From positions 868,001-932,000 of the forward strand of contig NZ_CBDCGN010000003.1 of the NCBI RefSeq assembly GCF_965216805.1: a DNA stretch of 64,000 nt, written 5' to 3'. Source of the stretch: Panacagrimonas sp965216805 (GTDB taxonomy: Bacteria; Pseudomonadota; Gammaproteobacteria; Nevskiales; Nevskiaceae). The position numbers and the translations under genes are program-made. Numbering within the stretch: the first letter of the stretch is position 1; the number at the start of each line of letters is the position of its first letter. Under the pieces are notes generated by a model. The model was not told where the DNA came from. It searched no databases and was given only the letters and a program-made list of their open reading frames with translations. Below are positions 1 to 8,460 of this stretch, in pieces.

Positions 1-1603
1 TGGGCACCAGGGCGCCGCCCTGGTCGAGCTGCATGAGATCGCCTGCGGGCAGGGCCTGACGGGTCGCGAACAGGTGCGCGCGCTCCAGCGGACGGCCCTC
101 GTCGGCCAGGATCACGCCGCGTTCGATCACGTTCTCCAACTCGCGCACATTGCCGGGCCAGCGATAGGCCAGCAGCGCGGCCAGCGCCTGCGGACTGATA
201 CCGGGCAGCCGGCGCTCGTGCATCTGCGAGTAGCGCGACAGGAAGTGACCGATCAGCAACGGCAGGTCGTCGCGTCGTTCGCGCAGGGGCGGAATCGTGA
301 TCGGAAAGACGTTGAGCCGGAAGTACAGATCCTGGCGCAGACTCTGCTGCGCCAGGGCCTCGTCGAGATTGACGTTGGTGGCGGCGATCACCCGCACATC
401 GGCTTTGCGCGTGCGGGTGCTGCCCAGGCGTTCGAACTCGCCGGACTGCAGCACGCGCAGCAGCTTGCCCTGCGCAGTCAGGCTCAGGGTGGCGATCTCG
501 TCCAGAAACAGCGTTCCGCCGTCGGCCATCTCGAAGCGACCGGCGCGCGAACCGGTGGCACCGGTATACGCTCCGCGCTCCACGCCGAACAGCTCGGCCT
601 CGATCAGGGTGTCGGGGATCGCCGCGCAGTTCACCGCGATGAAGGGACGCTCGCTGCGCCGGCTGCGGTCATGTACCTCGCGTGCGAACAGGCTTTTGCC
701 GACGCCGCTTTCGCCAAGCAGTAACACCGCCGCGGGCGTCGGCGCGACGCGATTGATCTGGTGCAGGATGGTGCTGAACGCGGTCGACCCGCCGACCGGC
801 GCATCGCTTGCGCTGCCGCGAGGCGGGTCGGGCAGACTCGCCACCGCCGCGCGGGCCTGCCGGAGCGGACGGCCGCGACGGCCGGCGGTTTCGACCTGTG
901 GCGCGCTGGGCAGAGGCTGCAGGTAGCGCAGATCGGTTTCGGGGTCGTCCCAGTCCTCGACCGGCTTGGCCACCGCGCGACACTGCGCGTGTCCCTGCGC
1001 GCGGCACTCCACCTCCCGCACCAGGATGCGTTTGCCCATGAACGCGCTGGCGTAGCCGGAGGCGTAACCCGCAAGCATCCAGCAGGCGCTTTGGCTGTCC
1101 AGCTGCGAGTCGGCGGACGGGCGTTCGTCCTCGAACGAATCCTTGAACAGGAATTCGCTGTAGAGCTCGCCGGCGGCGGTGTCCATGTGGAATTCGAGCA
1201 GCTCGATTTCCGCCATGCCCTTGAGCGCGTGCAACTGCGGGCCGACGCTGAAGGCTTCGAACAGGCTGGCGTCGCCGCGCGTGGACTTGGCGAGTTCGGC
1301 GTCGCGGCTGCCGCTGACATAGCCCATGCGCGTGATCAGGCCGCGTGCGTTTTCCACGCCGGCAATCGCAATCAGCTCTGCACGCAGATCGCAGTAGGCC
1401 TCGGTCGGTAGCAGCACCATGCGCCGGTCCTCCAGCCAGATGCGACCGTGGTCCGGCGAAAAATGCAGGCGCTCCGCGATGTCCTCGATCTGCGGAAAGC
1501 GCAGTTCGGCCGCGTGGCGGGTGGATATGCGTCGCGATGTCGCCAGTGGCGCACCCGCGAGCTTGGGTCGGGAGCGTTGTGGGGAACGATGCGGGTCAGG
1601 CAC
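1..1603 (-). CDS. XylR/DmpR-family sigma-54-dependent activator (3' end outside window)
   Basis: Enhancer-binding activator of sigma-54 promoters for aromatic catabolism. In this frame I read about 534 codons, still open at the window edge. An XylR_N-type effector domain (about residues 33-115, motif GRIWLEDRRM and ARGLITRMGY) is followed by a V4R domain (about 180-215, motif EVECRAQGHAQC) and the AAA+ domain: Walker A GESGVGKS near residue 296, GAYTGA (GAFTGA loop with Tyr) near 344, and WPGNVRELENVIERG near 480. The Fis-type HTH would lie to the left of the window. I chose a GTG start at 1603 because AGGAGG sits 8 nt upstream. It is divergent from the ring-cleavage operon that begins with a sigma-54 promoter at 1799. 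The effector is unknown; XylR/DmpR relatives bind toluenes or phenols directly. Confidence 0.88.
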   Translation of the reverse strand, partial: MPDPHRSPQRSRPKLAGAPLATSRRISTRHAAELRFPQIEDIAERLHFSPDHGRIWLEDRRMVLLPTEAYCDLRAELIAIAGVENARGLITRMGYVSGSRDAELAKSTRGDASLFEAFSVGPQLHALKGMAEIELLEFHMDTAAGELYSEFLFKDSFEDERPSADSQLDSQSACWMLAGYASGYASAFMGKRILVREVECRAQGHAQCRAVAKPVEDWDDPETDLRYLQPLPSAPQVETAGRRGRPLRQARAAVASLPDPPRGSASDAPVGGSTAFSTILHQINRVAPTPAAVLLLGESGVGKSLFAREVHDRSRRSERPFIAVNCAAIPDTLIEAELFGVERGAYTGATGSRAGRFEMADGGTLFLDEIATLSLTAQGKLLRVLQSGEFERLGSTRTRKADVRVIAATNVNLDEALAQQSLRQDLYFRLNVFPITIPPLRERRDDLPLLIGHFLSRYSQMHERRLPGISPQALAALLAYRWPGNVRELENVIERGVILADEGRPLERAHLFATRQALPAGDLMQLDQGGALVP

Positions 1604-1633
1604 GGGGCAGCCCTCCTGCGCTGGCGCGCTTTG

Positions 1634-1680
1634 CATCAAATGATGAGAACGCTTTTGCATGTTTATGAATTTGATTAAAG
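1634..1680. promoter_or_regulatory. Possible upstream activating sequence for the XylR-type activator
   Basis: An AT-rich island in the divergent region, with ATCAAA (1635-1640) and its inverse TTTGAT (1670-1675), which resemble halves of XylR-family binding sites (TTGATCAATTGATCAA type). It lies about 120-165 nt upstream of the -24/-12 promoter, a normal enhancer distance. Weak sequence match; inferred mainly from context. Confidence 0.35.
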
Positions 1681-1798
1681 CATGGTCCCGACGAAGTCGT
1701 GGTGCGTCCGGCGTGATGTGCCGCATTTCGAGCGAATGCCCCGGCAATACATACAGATGCGCGACCGGCAGGAACACGGGCGCAGTCGCGGACGCGCA

Positions 1799-1814
1799 TG
1801 GCATGAGCCTTGCG
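1799..1814 (+). promoter_or_regulatory. Sigma-54 (-24/-12) promoter of the meta-cleavage operon
   Basis: TGGCATGAGCCTTGCG: the invariant GG (1800-1801) and GC (1812-1813) are separated by exactly 10 nt, matching TGGCAC-N5-TTGC. It lies about 60 nt upstream of the extradiol dioxygenase start and faces away from the sigma-54 activator. Predicted transcription start near 1825. Confidence 0.7.
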
Positions 1815-1874
1815 CTTTCACGCTCATGAGACCGGTGCAAGGACGTCGGTCCGACACCCTGGACGGAGAACCCC

Positions 1875-2777
1875 ATGGCGGAAATTTCCACTCTCGGCTA
1901 CCTGTGCATCGCGGCCAGCGACCTGAGCGCCTGGGAGCGGTTTGCGGTTGCGGTGCTGGGCCTGCAACTGGGCCGCCATGAACCGGGCAGGGCCTTGTCG
2001 CTGCGCATGGACGACTACGAGCAGCGCATCCTGATCGAGCGCGACGACGACGACGATCTCGCTGCCGCCGGCTGGAAGTTCGACACCGCGGGCGCGCTGG
2101 AAGCCTATGTCGCACAACTCGCGCAGCGCGGCGTGCATGCCGAGCCCGGCTCGCCCGAACTCACCGCGTCGCGGCGGGTGGAGCGGGTCTATACCTGCAC
2201 CGACCCCGACGGCATCCGTCACGAGTTCTTCTACGGTCCGGCCTGCGCGCCCAGGGATCAGCCGTTTCGCTCGCAAGTCCTGCGTGGCGGCTTCGTCACC
2301 GGCGCGCTGGGGGTCGGCCATTACGTGAGCGCGGCCAGGGACTATGGGCGGACGGTGGCGTTCTATCGCGACGTGCTGGGACTGCGGGTGAGCGATCACA
2401 TCCGCGCGCCGCTGCAAACGCCGATGGGCACGATCCCGTTCGAGGGGACGTTCTTCCATACCCGCACCGGGCGTCATCACTCGTTCGCCACCGCGCAGGT
2501 TCCGTTTCCCAAGCGCATCCATCACATCATGGTGGAAGTGTCCGACCCCAACGATGTCGGCATGGCCTACGACCGCTGCCTGGAGGCCGGCGTGCCGATC
2601 ATGATGGGCCTGGGCCACCACCCCAACGACGGCATGTTCTCGTTCTACGCCGTCAGTCCCTCGGGCTTCGCGGTGGAATTCGGCAGCGGCGGCACGGTGG
2701 TGGACCCCGAGCACTGGGAAGTCTGCAGCTACTCGCAGCTCAGCGATTGGGGGCATGCCGCGCCGGGCGGGCATTGA
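1875..2777 (+). CDS. Type I extradiol ring-cleavage dioxygenase (BphC-like, VOC fold)
   Basis: Fe(II)-dependent meta-cleavage of a catechol, probably a substituted or bicyclic one. At 300 aa it has the normal two-domain length of 2,3-dihydroxybiphenyl 1,2-dioxygenases. The C-terminal domain carries the metal triad: His149 (GHYVSA), His216 or 217 (RIHHIMVEV) and Glu268 (FAVEFG). The catalytic His (GRHHS, about 202) and Tyr (FSFY, 258) are also visible. The start has GGAG 8-10 nt upstream. It is the first gene of the sigma-54-driven operon, followed by two ring oxygenases and the meta-cleavage hydrolase, so ring fission is its likely step. The exact catechol is not predictable. Confidence 0.88.
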   Translation: MAEISTLGYLCIAASDLSAWERFAVAVLGLQLGRHEPGRALSLRMDDYEQRILIERDDDDDLAAAGWKFDTAGALEAYVAQLAQRGVHAEPGSPELTASRRVERVYTCTDPDGIRHEFFYGPACAPRDQPFRSQVLRGGFVTGALGVGHYVSAARDYGRTVAFYRDVLGLRVSDHIRAPLQTPMGTIPFEGTFFHTRTGRHHSFATAQVPFPKRIHHIMVEVSDPNDVGMAYDRCLEAGVPIMMGLGHHPNDGMFSFYAVSPSGFAVEFGSGGTVVDPEHWEVCSYSQLSDWGHAAPGGH

Positions 2778-2847
2778 TGCCTTGGTGCCGCGGATTGCGT
2801 CCGTGGCTTTTCTCGTGATCGAAGCTGCAAACCTGAGGAGGACACCC

Positions 2848-4026
2848 ATGGACGGAGACCGCAAGCCCGAGTTGCAGATCAAGCCGGGACGCTACGAAGA
2901 CGCCGCGCTGGGCTTTCGCAATCACTGGTATCCGGCGCTGCTCAGCAGCGAGATCGGCGAAGAGCAGTTGGTGCCGCTGACCTTGCTCGGCGAGAACCTG
3001 CTGTTCAAGCGGATCGACGGCCAGGTCTACGCGATCGCCGACCAGTGCCTGCATCGCGGTTTCAAGTTCTCGACCAAACCGGAATGCTTCACCAAGAACA
3101 CGATTACCTGCTGGCTGCACGCGTTCACCTACAACTTCCGCAACGGCGAGCTGGTGGCCATTCCCAGCGCGCCGGACAGCCGCCTGATCGGCAAGCGGCA
3201 TCTGCACAGCTACCCGGTGCAGGAGATCAACGGCATGGTGTTCGCGTTCGTCGGCGACATGGATCCGCCACCGCCACTGGCGCACGACGTGCCGCCGGGG
3301 TTTCTCGATCCGGGCTGGACGGTGGTGGGCGCGGTGAACGTGCCGTCCGCCTGCAACTGGCGGCTGGCGGCGGACTCCGGCTTCGATCCGAATCACATCT
3401 TCATCCACAAGGACGATCATTTCCTGGCTGCGCTCGACCGTCCGTTTCCGATCGCCAACCGCATCGTCGGCGGCGACACGTTTCACGAGATCACCGAGGT
3501 CACCGGGCCCGGGCCCAAGGGTCTGGTCGACGCGCTGGGGAAATCCGAGCCGGTGTTCGAATTCGAGTTCGAATGCGACGGCGAGCGCGGGCGCATGGCG
3601 TCGAAGATTCCACCCAACGAGATGGCCTACCTGGCCTACGGTTCCATCGAGGGCTCGATCTGGTTGCCCGGTGCGCTGAAGGTGGCGCCCTGGCCGATCC
3701 TGGGCATGGTGCACTACGAGTGGTATGTGCCGGTGGACGAAAAGAACCACCGCTATTTCATCGCCTGGGGCAAACCCTGCGAAACCGACGCCGACAAGGC
3801 GGCGTTCGCGCACGAGGTCCACACCAAGTGGAAATACCTGGGCTACGAGCAGTTCAATCGCACCGATCTGATCGCCAATCTCGGCGTGGAAACCGGCACC
3901 GACGGACTGCCTTATCGCAGCGTCGAGAACCTGTTCGAGGGCGACGGCTACACCCTGGTTTGGCGGCGACTTGCCAGCCAGCACAACCGCGGCGTACAGA
4001 CGCGCCGGGGGATTCCAACCGCATAA
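2848..4026 (+). CDS. Rieske non-haem iron oxygenase, carbazole 1,9a-dioxygenase (CarAa)-like
   Basis: Terminal oxygenase of the homotrimeric alpha3 class: 392 aa against 384 for CarAa. Rieske ligands are C67-x-H69 (CLHRG) and C88-x2-H91 (CWLH). Mononuclear iron ligands His183 and His187 lie in FDPNHIFIHKDD, at the same positions as in CarAa, with a candidate third Asp in FNRTD. Shared blocks with CarAa include GFRNHWYP, IGxxxLxxYPVQE and the C-terminal WRKLASxHNxG-like segment (here VWRRLASQHNRG). A strong GAGGAG Shine-Dalgarno precedes ATG 2848. CarAa-type enzymes perform angular dioxygenation or monooxygenation of polycyclic substrates. No CarAc or CarAd is adjacent, so it may borrow the ferredoxin at 5995 and a distant reductase. 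Confidence 0.85.
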   Translation: MDGDRKPELQIKPGRYEDAALGFRNHWYPALLSSEIGEEQLVPLTLLGENLLFKRIDGQVYAIADQCLHRGFKFSTKPECFTKNTITCWLHAFTYNFRNGELVAIPSAPDSRLIGKRHLHSYPVQEINGMVFAFVGDMDPPPPLAHDVPPGFLDPGWTVVGAVNVPSACNWRLAADSGFDPNHIFIHKDDHFLAALDRPFPIANRIVGGDTFHEITEVTGPGPKGLVDALGKSEPVFEFEFECDGERGRMASKIPPNEMAYLAYGSIEGSIWLPGALKVAPWPILGMVHYEWYVPVDEKNHRYFIAWGKPCETDADKAAFAHEVHTKWKYLGYEQFNRTDLIANLGVETGTDGLPYRSVENLFEGDGYTLVWRRLASQHNRGVQTRRGIPTA

Positions 4027-4118
4027 GGCAAACCGAGGACGCCGCCCGGGTGTCGCCGCCACGCAGTCGCGGTGCTCGGCAGGACGGGACGCAGGCCTCA
4101 GTATTCTGGAGAACCCAC

Positions 4119-5477
4119 ATGGCCGCAGACGGCTCAAGCACAAGCAGCGAACGCTGGACCCCGCAGCGCATCCGCGAACTCGTGGACGTCGACAACGGCA
4201 CTGTCGATCCGCGCATCTACTGCGATCAGGACTTGTACGAGCGCGAACTCGAACAGGTTTTCGGTCGCAGCTGGCTGTTCCTGGCCCACCGTAGCCAGAT
4301 TCCCAAGGCCGGCGATTTTTTTACGACCTACATGGGCGAAGACCCCGTCATCGTGTCGCGGCAGAAGGACGGAAAGGTCGTGGCCTTCCTCAATCAGTGC
4401 CGACACCGCGGCATGAAACTGAGCCGGCTGTCGCATGGCAACGCACGCTTCTTTACCTGTTCCTACCACGGCTGGAGCTATGACAGCGCCGGCAATCTGG
4501 TCAATGTCCCAAGGGAAAAGGAAGCGTTCTGCGGCAAGCTCAACAAGGCCGAATGGGGCGCCGTCCGGGTGCCGCGCGTGGCCGAGTACAAGGGCCTGAT
4601 CTTCGGCTGCTGGGACCAGGAGGCGCCGGACCTGGACACCTGTCTTGGCGACGCCAGGTTCTACATGGATGCGATGTTCGATCGCTCCGACGCCGGCACC
4701 GAAGTCTGGGGCGGCGTGCACCGCTGGGTGATTCCCTGCAACTGGAAATTCGCCGCCGAGCAGTTCTGCAGCGACATGTATCACGCGCCGCTGTCGCATA
4801 TGTCGGCGATCCTGGCGGTGCTGCCTGACGGTGTGCCGCCCGAGGCCGCCACCTGGCCCACCGAAGGCCTGCAGTGGCGATCTGCCGCGGCCGGCCATGG
4901 CACCGGCTTTCACACCGCCGACGACCAGGGCCAGTTGCTCGGGGCCATCGTCGGCGCGCCCGTGGCCCGCTATCTGATGGAGTCGCGCCCGCGGGTGATC
5001 GAGCGCCTGGGCGAGACGCGCACCCAGGCCATCAATGGCGCCCACATGACCATCTTCCCGACCTGTTCCTTCCTGCCCGGCATCAACACCTTGCGTGTGT
5101 GGCATCCGCGCGGACCCAATGAGATCGAGGTGTGGGCGCTGGCCATCGTCGATGCCGATGCGCCGCAGGAGGTCAAGGACTGCTGGGGTCAAGGCATCAC
5201 GCGGACTTTCAGCCCGGGCGGCATGTTCGAACAGGACGACGGCGAAAACTGGATCGAGGTGCAGAAGGTGCTGCGCGGGAGCAAGGCGCGACGCCAGCGT
5301 TTCAACCTGCAGATGGGCCTGGGCAACAACCGTCAGGATGAGCGCTTCCCGGGTCCGCTGAGCTACGTGTTCTCGGAAGCGGCGGCGCGCGGATTCTACG
5401 ATCGCTGGACCCGCATGATGATGGGCGAGTCGCACGCAGAGCTGGGCAGGACAGCCGCCACGGGAGTGCGCCCGTGA
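4119..5477 (+). CDS. Aromatic ring-hydroxylating dioxygenase, large (alpha) subunit, biphenyl/toluene-dioxygenase group
   Basis: Catalytic alpha subunit for cis-dihydroxylation of an aromatic ring, 452 aa as in BphA1/TodC1. Rieske centre C94-x-H96 (CRHRG) and C114-x2-H117 (CSYHGW); mononuclear iron site D219, H222, H227 (CSDMYHAPLSH). Long blocks resemble BphA1: VIPCNWKFAAEQFCSDMYH, FPTCSFLPGxNTxRxWHPRG and RTFSxGGxFEQDDGENW. ATG 4119 has GGAG upstream; upstream in-frame codons lack family similarity and overlap the previous gene. The stop overlaps the beta-subunit GTG by 4 nt, so the subunits are translationally coupled. Confidence 0.9.
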   Translation: MAADGSSTSSERWTPQRIRELVDVDNGTVDPRIYCDQDLYERELEQVFGRSWLFLAHRSQIPKAGDFFTTYMGEDPVIVSRQKDGKVVAFLNQCRHRGMKLSRLSHGNARFFTCSYHGWSYDSAGNLVNVPREKEAFCGKLNKAEWGAVRVPRVAEYKGLIFGCWDQEAPDLDTCLGDARFYMDAMFDRSDAGTEVWGGVHRWVIPCNWKFAAEQFCSDMYHAPLSHMSAILAVLPDGVPPEAATWPTEGLQWRSAAAGHGTGFHTADDQGQLLGAIVGAPVARYLMESRPRVIERLGETRTQAINGAHMTIFPTCSFLPGINTLRVWHPRGPNEIEVWALAIVDADAPQEVKDCWGQGITRTFSPGGMFEQDDGENWIEVQKVLRGSKARRQRFNLQMGLGNNRQDERFPGPLSYVFSEAAARGFYDRWTRMMMGESHAELGRTAATGVRP

Positions 5478-5995
5478 GCACCGTCACGCCCGAGTTGCAG
5501 CTCGATGTCGAGCGCTTTCTCTACGAGGAGGCCGCGCTGCTGGACCGCCGCGAGTATCGCCAGTGGCTGAACCTGTTCGCGCCCGATCTGCAGTACCGGA
5601 TGCCGGCGCGCACCGATTACCACGAGCTGGTCAGTGGCGCCGAACCCCCGGCCAGTTTCGTGGCCGCCTACTTCGACGAGACCTTGGAATCGCTGGGCCA
5701 GCGCATCAAGCGTCTGGAGACCGGCAAAGCCTGGGCGGAGATGCCGCCGTCGCGTACCCGGCACAGCGTCAGCAACGTCTATCTGCGGCCGGCGGCCGTC
5801 GAGGGTGAGTGGGACGTGGAGTGCTGTTTCATGCTGTACCGCTCGCGCGCGGAGCGGCACGTGGATATCTTTGTGGGGGGCCGCGTGGATCGGCTGCGGC
5901 CGGCCAGCGACGGCACGCGCTGGAAAATCGCCAGACGGGTGATCGTGCTGGATCAGAGCACCTTGCTGGCGAACAACCTGAGCATCTTTTTCTGA
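5474..5995 (+). CDS. Aromatic ring-hydroxylating dioxygenase, small (beta) subunit
   Basis: Structural beta subunit of the alpha3beta3 oxygenase, SnoaL-like fold, 173 aa (usual 160-190). Recognisable segments are FLYEEAALLDRREYRQWLNL and the C-terminal DQSTLLANNLSIFF, the typical hydrophobic ending of this family. The start is a GTG sharing 4 nt with the alpha-subunit stop; the stop shares 1 nt with the ferredoxin start. Confidence 0.88.
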   Translation: MSTVTPELQLDVERFLYEEAALLDRREYRQWLNLFAPDLQYRMPARTDYHELVSGAEPPASFVAAYFDETLESLGQRIKRLETGKAWAEMPPSRTRHSVSNVYLRPAAVEGEWDVECCFMLYRSRAERHVDIFVGGRVDRLRPASDGTRWKIARRVIVLDQSTLLANNLSIFF

Positions 5996-6312
5996 TGGGC
6001 CGGTTACTGCGTGCCTGCGCGGTCGATGAACTGGCCGACGGCGAAATCCGCGAGCTGAGCGACGCGCCGCTGCCGCTCGCCATCTGTCGCGCAGGCGCCG
6101 AGTGGTTCGCCTTCGAGAACCGCTGCACGCACGAGGATTTTCCACTCACCGACGGGGCTGTCGACGCGCTCGAAATCGAATGTCCCTTGCATGGCGCCAG
6201 ATTCTGTCTGCGCAGCGGCGCGGTACGGGCGGCGCCCGGCAGCACCACCATTCGTGTGTATCCGGTGCGGGTCGACAACGGCGAGGTGCTGATCGATCTG
6301 ACCGATTCGTAG
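5995..6312 (+). CDS. Rieske-type [2Fe-2S] ferredoxin of the dioxygenase system
   Basis: Electron carrier from a reductase to the oxygenase, 105 aa. Cluster ligands CTH (C-x-H) and CPLH (C-x2-H) are spaced as in BphA3/TodB ferredoxins. The ATG shares its A with the beta-subunit TGA, which makes it the third cistron of a tightly coupled unit. No ferredoxin reductase gene follows; the two reductases in the window (32135-33205 and 62409 onward) are plant-type [2Fe-2S] proteins and may or may not pair with it. Confidence 0.87.
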   Translation: MGRLLRACAVDELADGEIRELSDAPLPLAICRAGAEWFAFENRCTHEDFPLTDGAVDALEIECPLHGARFCLRSGAVRAAPGSTTIRVYPVRVDNGEVLIDLTDS

Positions 6313-6383
6313 GACAGGCCGCGCGCGACCGGCGGAAACGGTGTTCCTGCTGCGTCAGCCCCCGTCGAAGAAACTGGAGCACG

Positions 6384-6417
6384 GCAGGACATCGGCAATA
6401 GCAGGACATCAGAAATA
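6384..6417 (+). repeat. Imperfect 17-bp tandem duplication before the hydrolase
   Basis: gcaggacatcggcaata (6384-6400) is repeated as gcaggacatcagaaata (6401-6417), 15 of 17 identical, in the 154-nt gap before the hydrolase gene. It could be a regulator half-site pair or slipped-strand duplication; no function is evident. Confidence 0.5.
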
Positions 6418-6466
6418 GATTTGCAGCGCGCACTCGCGCGACGTTCCTTCCTAAAGAGGCTATCCC

Positions 6467-7312
6467 ATGACCCAACTCAGTGAAACGTCCACCAGCCGCA
6501 CCGTCGAAGCCGCTGGCCAGGTGCTGCATTACAACGAAGCAGGCTCGGGTCCGGCCGTCATCATGCTGCACGGCGGCGGACCGGGAGCCGGCGGATGGAG
6601 CAACTTTTATCGCAACATCGAGGCTTATGCGGGCGCAGGCTTTCGCGTGATCCTGCTCGACTGTCCGGGCTTCAACAAATCCTCGCCACTGGTCTCGGCC
6701 GACCCCCGCGGGCTGGTCAACGCACGTGCGGTCAAGGCGCTGATGGATGCGCTGAAGATCGACAAGGCACACCTGGTCGGAAATTCCATGGGTGGGCTGT
6801 CGGCACTTACGTTTGCGCTCGAGTATCCCGAGCACACGGATCGCCTGGTGCTCATGGGCTCGGCGGGCCTGGGCCAGAGCCTGATCCAGCCTTCGCCACA
6901 GGAGGGCATCAAGCTGCTGCTGAAGCTGTATCAGCAGCCGACCTTGGAGAATCTGCAGGCCATGCTGCAGGTGATGGTTTACGACAACTCGGTGCTCACC
7001 GAGGAGTTGGTCCAGGGCCGCTGGCAGGCCATGCAGCGCAGCGCCGAGCATCTGGCGAACTTCATCAAGAGCTTCGAGCTGAATCCGCGCGCGCTGTTCG
7101 TGGATCTCACCCCGCGGCTGGCGGAAATCAAGTCCAGGGCGTTGGTGATCTGGGGTCGTGACGACCGCTTCGTGCCGCTGGATAACGGCCTCAAGCTGGT
7201 GTGGGGAATGCAGCACGCCGACCTGCATGTGTTCGGCCGCTGCGGCCACTGGGCGCAATGGGAGCATGCCGAAAAATTCAACGCGCTGTCCTTGCAGTTC
7301 CTGCGCGGATAG
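6467..7312 (+). CDS. Alpha/beta hydrolase, meta-cleavage product (C-C bond) hydrolase, BphD-like
   Basis: Hydrolyses the carbon-carbon bond of the vinylogous 1,5-diketone formed by extradiol cleavage. 281 aa against about 286 for BphD. Nucleophile Ser107 in GNSMGG, acid Asp232 or 233 (WGRDDR), and His261 (CGHWAQWEH). The oxyanion segment HGGGPGAGGWSNFYRN closely matches BphD. It completes the operon sequence oxygenase, extradiol dioxygenase, hydrolase. A 154-nt gap separates it from the ferredoxin gene, so it may also have its own promoter. Confidence 0.88.
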   Translation: MTQLSETSTSRTVEAAGQVLHYNEAGSGPAVIMLHGGGPGAGGWSNFYRNIEAYAGAGFRVILLDCPGFNKSSPLVSADPRGLVNARAVKALMDALKIDKAHLVGNSMGGLSALTFALEYPEHTDRLVLMGSAGLGQSLIQPSPQEGIKLLLKLYQQPTLENLQAMLQVMVYDNSVLTEELVQGRWQAMQRSAEHLANFIKSFELNPRALFVDLTPRLAEIKSRALVIWGRDDRFVPLDNGLKLVWGMQHADLHVFGRCGHWAQWEHAEKFNALSLQFLRG

Positions 7313-7347
7313 AAGTCCGTATTGCCGAGGCGCCCCGACTTGCTGCG

Positions 7348-7531
7348 CTCAGCGCGGCGGCGTCCAGGGCAGTCGGTAGTCCCGTAGCCCGGGCGAAGCC
7401 CGGGGTTCCAAGTGCCCGCGAAGGTAAACCCCGGGTTGCACCCGGGCTACGCGGTTTTCAGATTTAGGTGCACCGAAGATTTTCCTGGGATTCGCAAGTC
7501 TCAGCGCGGCGGCGTCCAGGGCAGTCGGTAG
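7348..7531. repeat. 32-bp direct repeat flanking a REP palindrome pair
   Basis: The 32 nt at 7348-7379 recur exactly at 7500-7531. The second copy is the 3' end of the gene at 7501-8418; the first is an orphan copy of its last ten codons and stop. Between them lie two inverted REP-like palindromes, 7383-7407 and 7427-7451 (GTAGCCCGGGcgaaGCCCGGGG type), of which 22 of 25 nt pair. The arrangement looks like a REPIN with flanking duplication just past the stop codon. Confidence 0.75.
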
Positions 7532-8418
7532 CCGGTTTCGAACATGCCGTAGCCCAAGGTGCCGTCGGCCAGGCGGCATTCCATCAACTGCTCGCGCAGC
7601 ACAAAGGTGTCGAGCGGGAACAGCCAGTTGAACAGCGGCTTGGCGGTGATCTCGAACCGGCGATCCTGGTCGTCGACAAAGATCCACCGGCTGGAGGTGG
7701 CGGCGAAGCCTTCGGTGTCGAAGTCGAGCTGCGCTTCCACATGCGGGACCCGACACCATTGCTTGCCGTCGTGCAGCATGCGCATGTACGCGGACTGGCC
7801 GCCGGTGGAAATGCCGTGGATACCGGCGAACGCCATGCCGTTGTCGAAGATGGGCCAGGCCAGCCGGTAGTGCTGCAGGCCGTCCCAGTTGCGCACACCG
7901 GCGGCGATATCGCGAAAGCCCTTGCCGCTGAAGCTTTGGCGCGTGCCACGGTGCACGATGTGGCCGCTGACCGTGGACGTGCCCTCCAGGTGTACCTGCG
8001 CGATCTCGCGCGCGAACGAGCCCTCCTTGTCCTGCGTCATGGCGATGCAATCGACCATCGGGGTGAGCTGGTCCCAGCACAGGTCCATGGAAAAGTCGCG
8101 GGTCTCGATGCTGATGCGGGTCTTCACCAGCGGCACCTCGGCGTGCACGCGCATGCCGGCGATCTTCATGCCCTGAGCCGGCCGTTCCAGCGTGTAGGCC
8201 AGATTCTGGTTGGTGCGGGTGAAGATGGGCCGGCCATCCCGAAACACGATCAGCCAGGTGTTGGCTTCGCTATCGGTCTCCAGCAATCCGATGCGGATGA
8301 AGGCGCCGGTGCGCGTGGCCGGATCGTAGGCTTGATAGTAGTAACTCTGATTCCAGCGCTCGACGCCCTTGCCGTCGATCAGCCCTTCGTACTTCACATG
8401 GTCGGGATCGGGATTCAT
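7501..8418 (-). CDS. Lipocalin-like protein of the CrtC/AttH superfamily (DUF7064/7065-type), copy 2
   Basis: 305 aa, soluble, no signal peptide. Its layout resembles DUF7064/DUF7065 proteins, beta-rich proteins distantly related to hydroxyneurosporene synthase CrtC and AttH, common near terpenoid or steroid catabolic genes. It lies 42 nt downstream of a similar-sized relative (8461-9399) on the same strand, so the two probably form an operon. No catalytic residues can be assigned; a hydratase/dehydratase or ligand-binding role for a hydrophobic substrate is inference. Its last codons are duplicated downstream. Confidence 0.6.
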   Translation of the reverse strand: MNPDPDHVKYEGLIDGKGVERWNQSYYYQAYDPATRTGAFIRIGLLETDSEANTWLIVFRDGRPIFTRTNQNLAYTLERPAQGMKIAGMRVHAEVPLVKTRISIETRDFSMDLCWDQLTPMVDCIAMTQDKEGSFAREIAQVHLEGTSTVSGHIVHRGTRQSFSGKGFRDIAAGVRNWDGLQHYRLAWPIFDNGMAFAGIHGISTGGQSAYMRMLHDGKQWCRVPHVEAQLDFDTEGFAATSSRWIFVDDQDRRFEITAKPLFNWLFPLDTFVLREQLMECRLADGTLGYGMFETGYRLPWTPPR

Positions 8419-8460
8419 GGCGTTCTTCCGTGAGGTTCTGCCGCGTGGTTGCGGGCGCGC

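Noticed and set aside
3045..4118. A very long N-terminal extension of the dioxygenase alpha subunit
   Set aside because: The extra 358 codons overlap the CarAa-like gene in another frame and have no family similarity; ATG 4119 has a ribosome site and gives the normal length.
1824..5435. Long minus-strand frames of 350-470 codons opposite the extradiol and Rieske genes
   Set aside because: They are antisense to genes with clear family motifs, have His/Arg/Gly-rich composition without domains, and result from high GC content.
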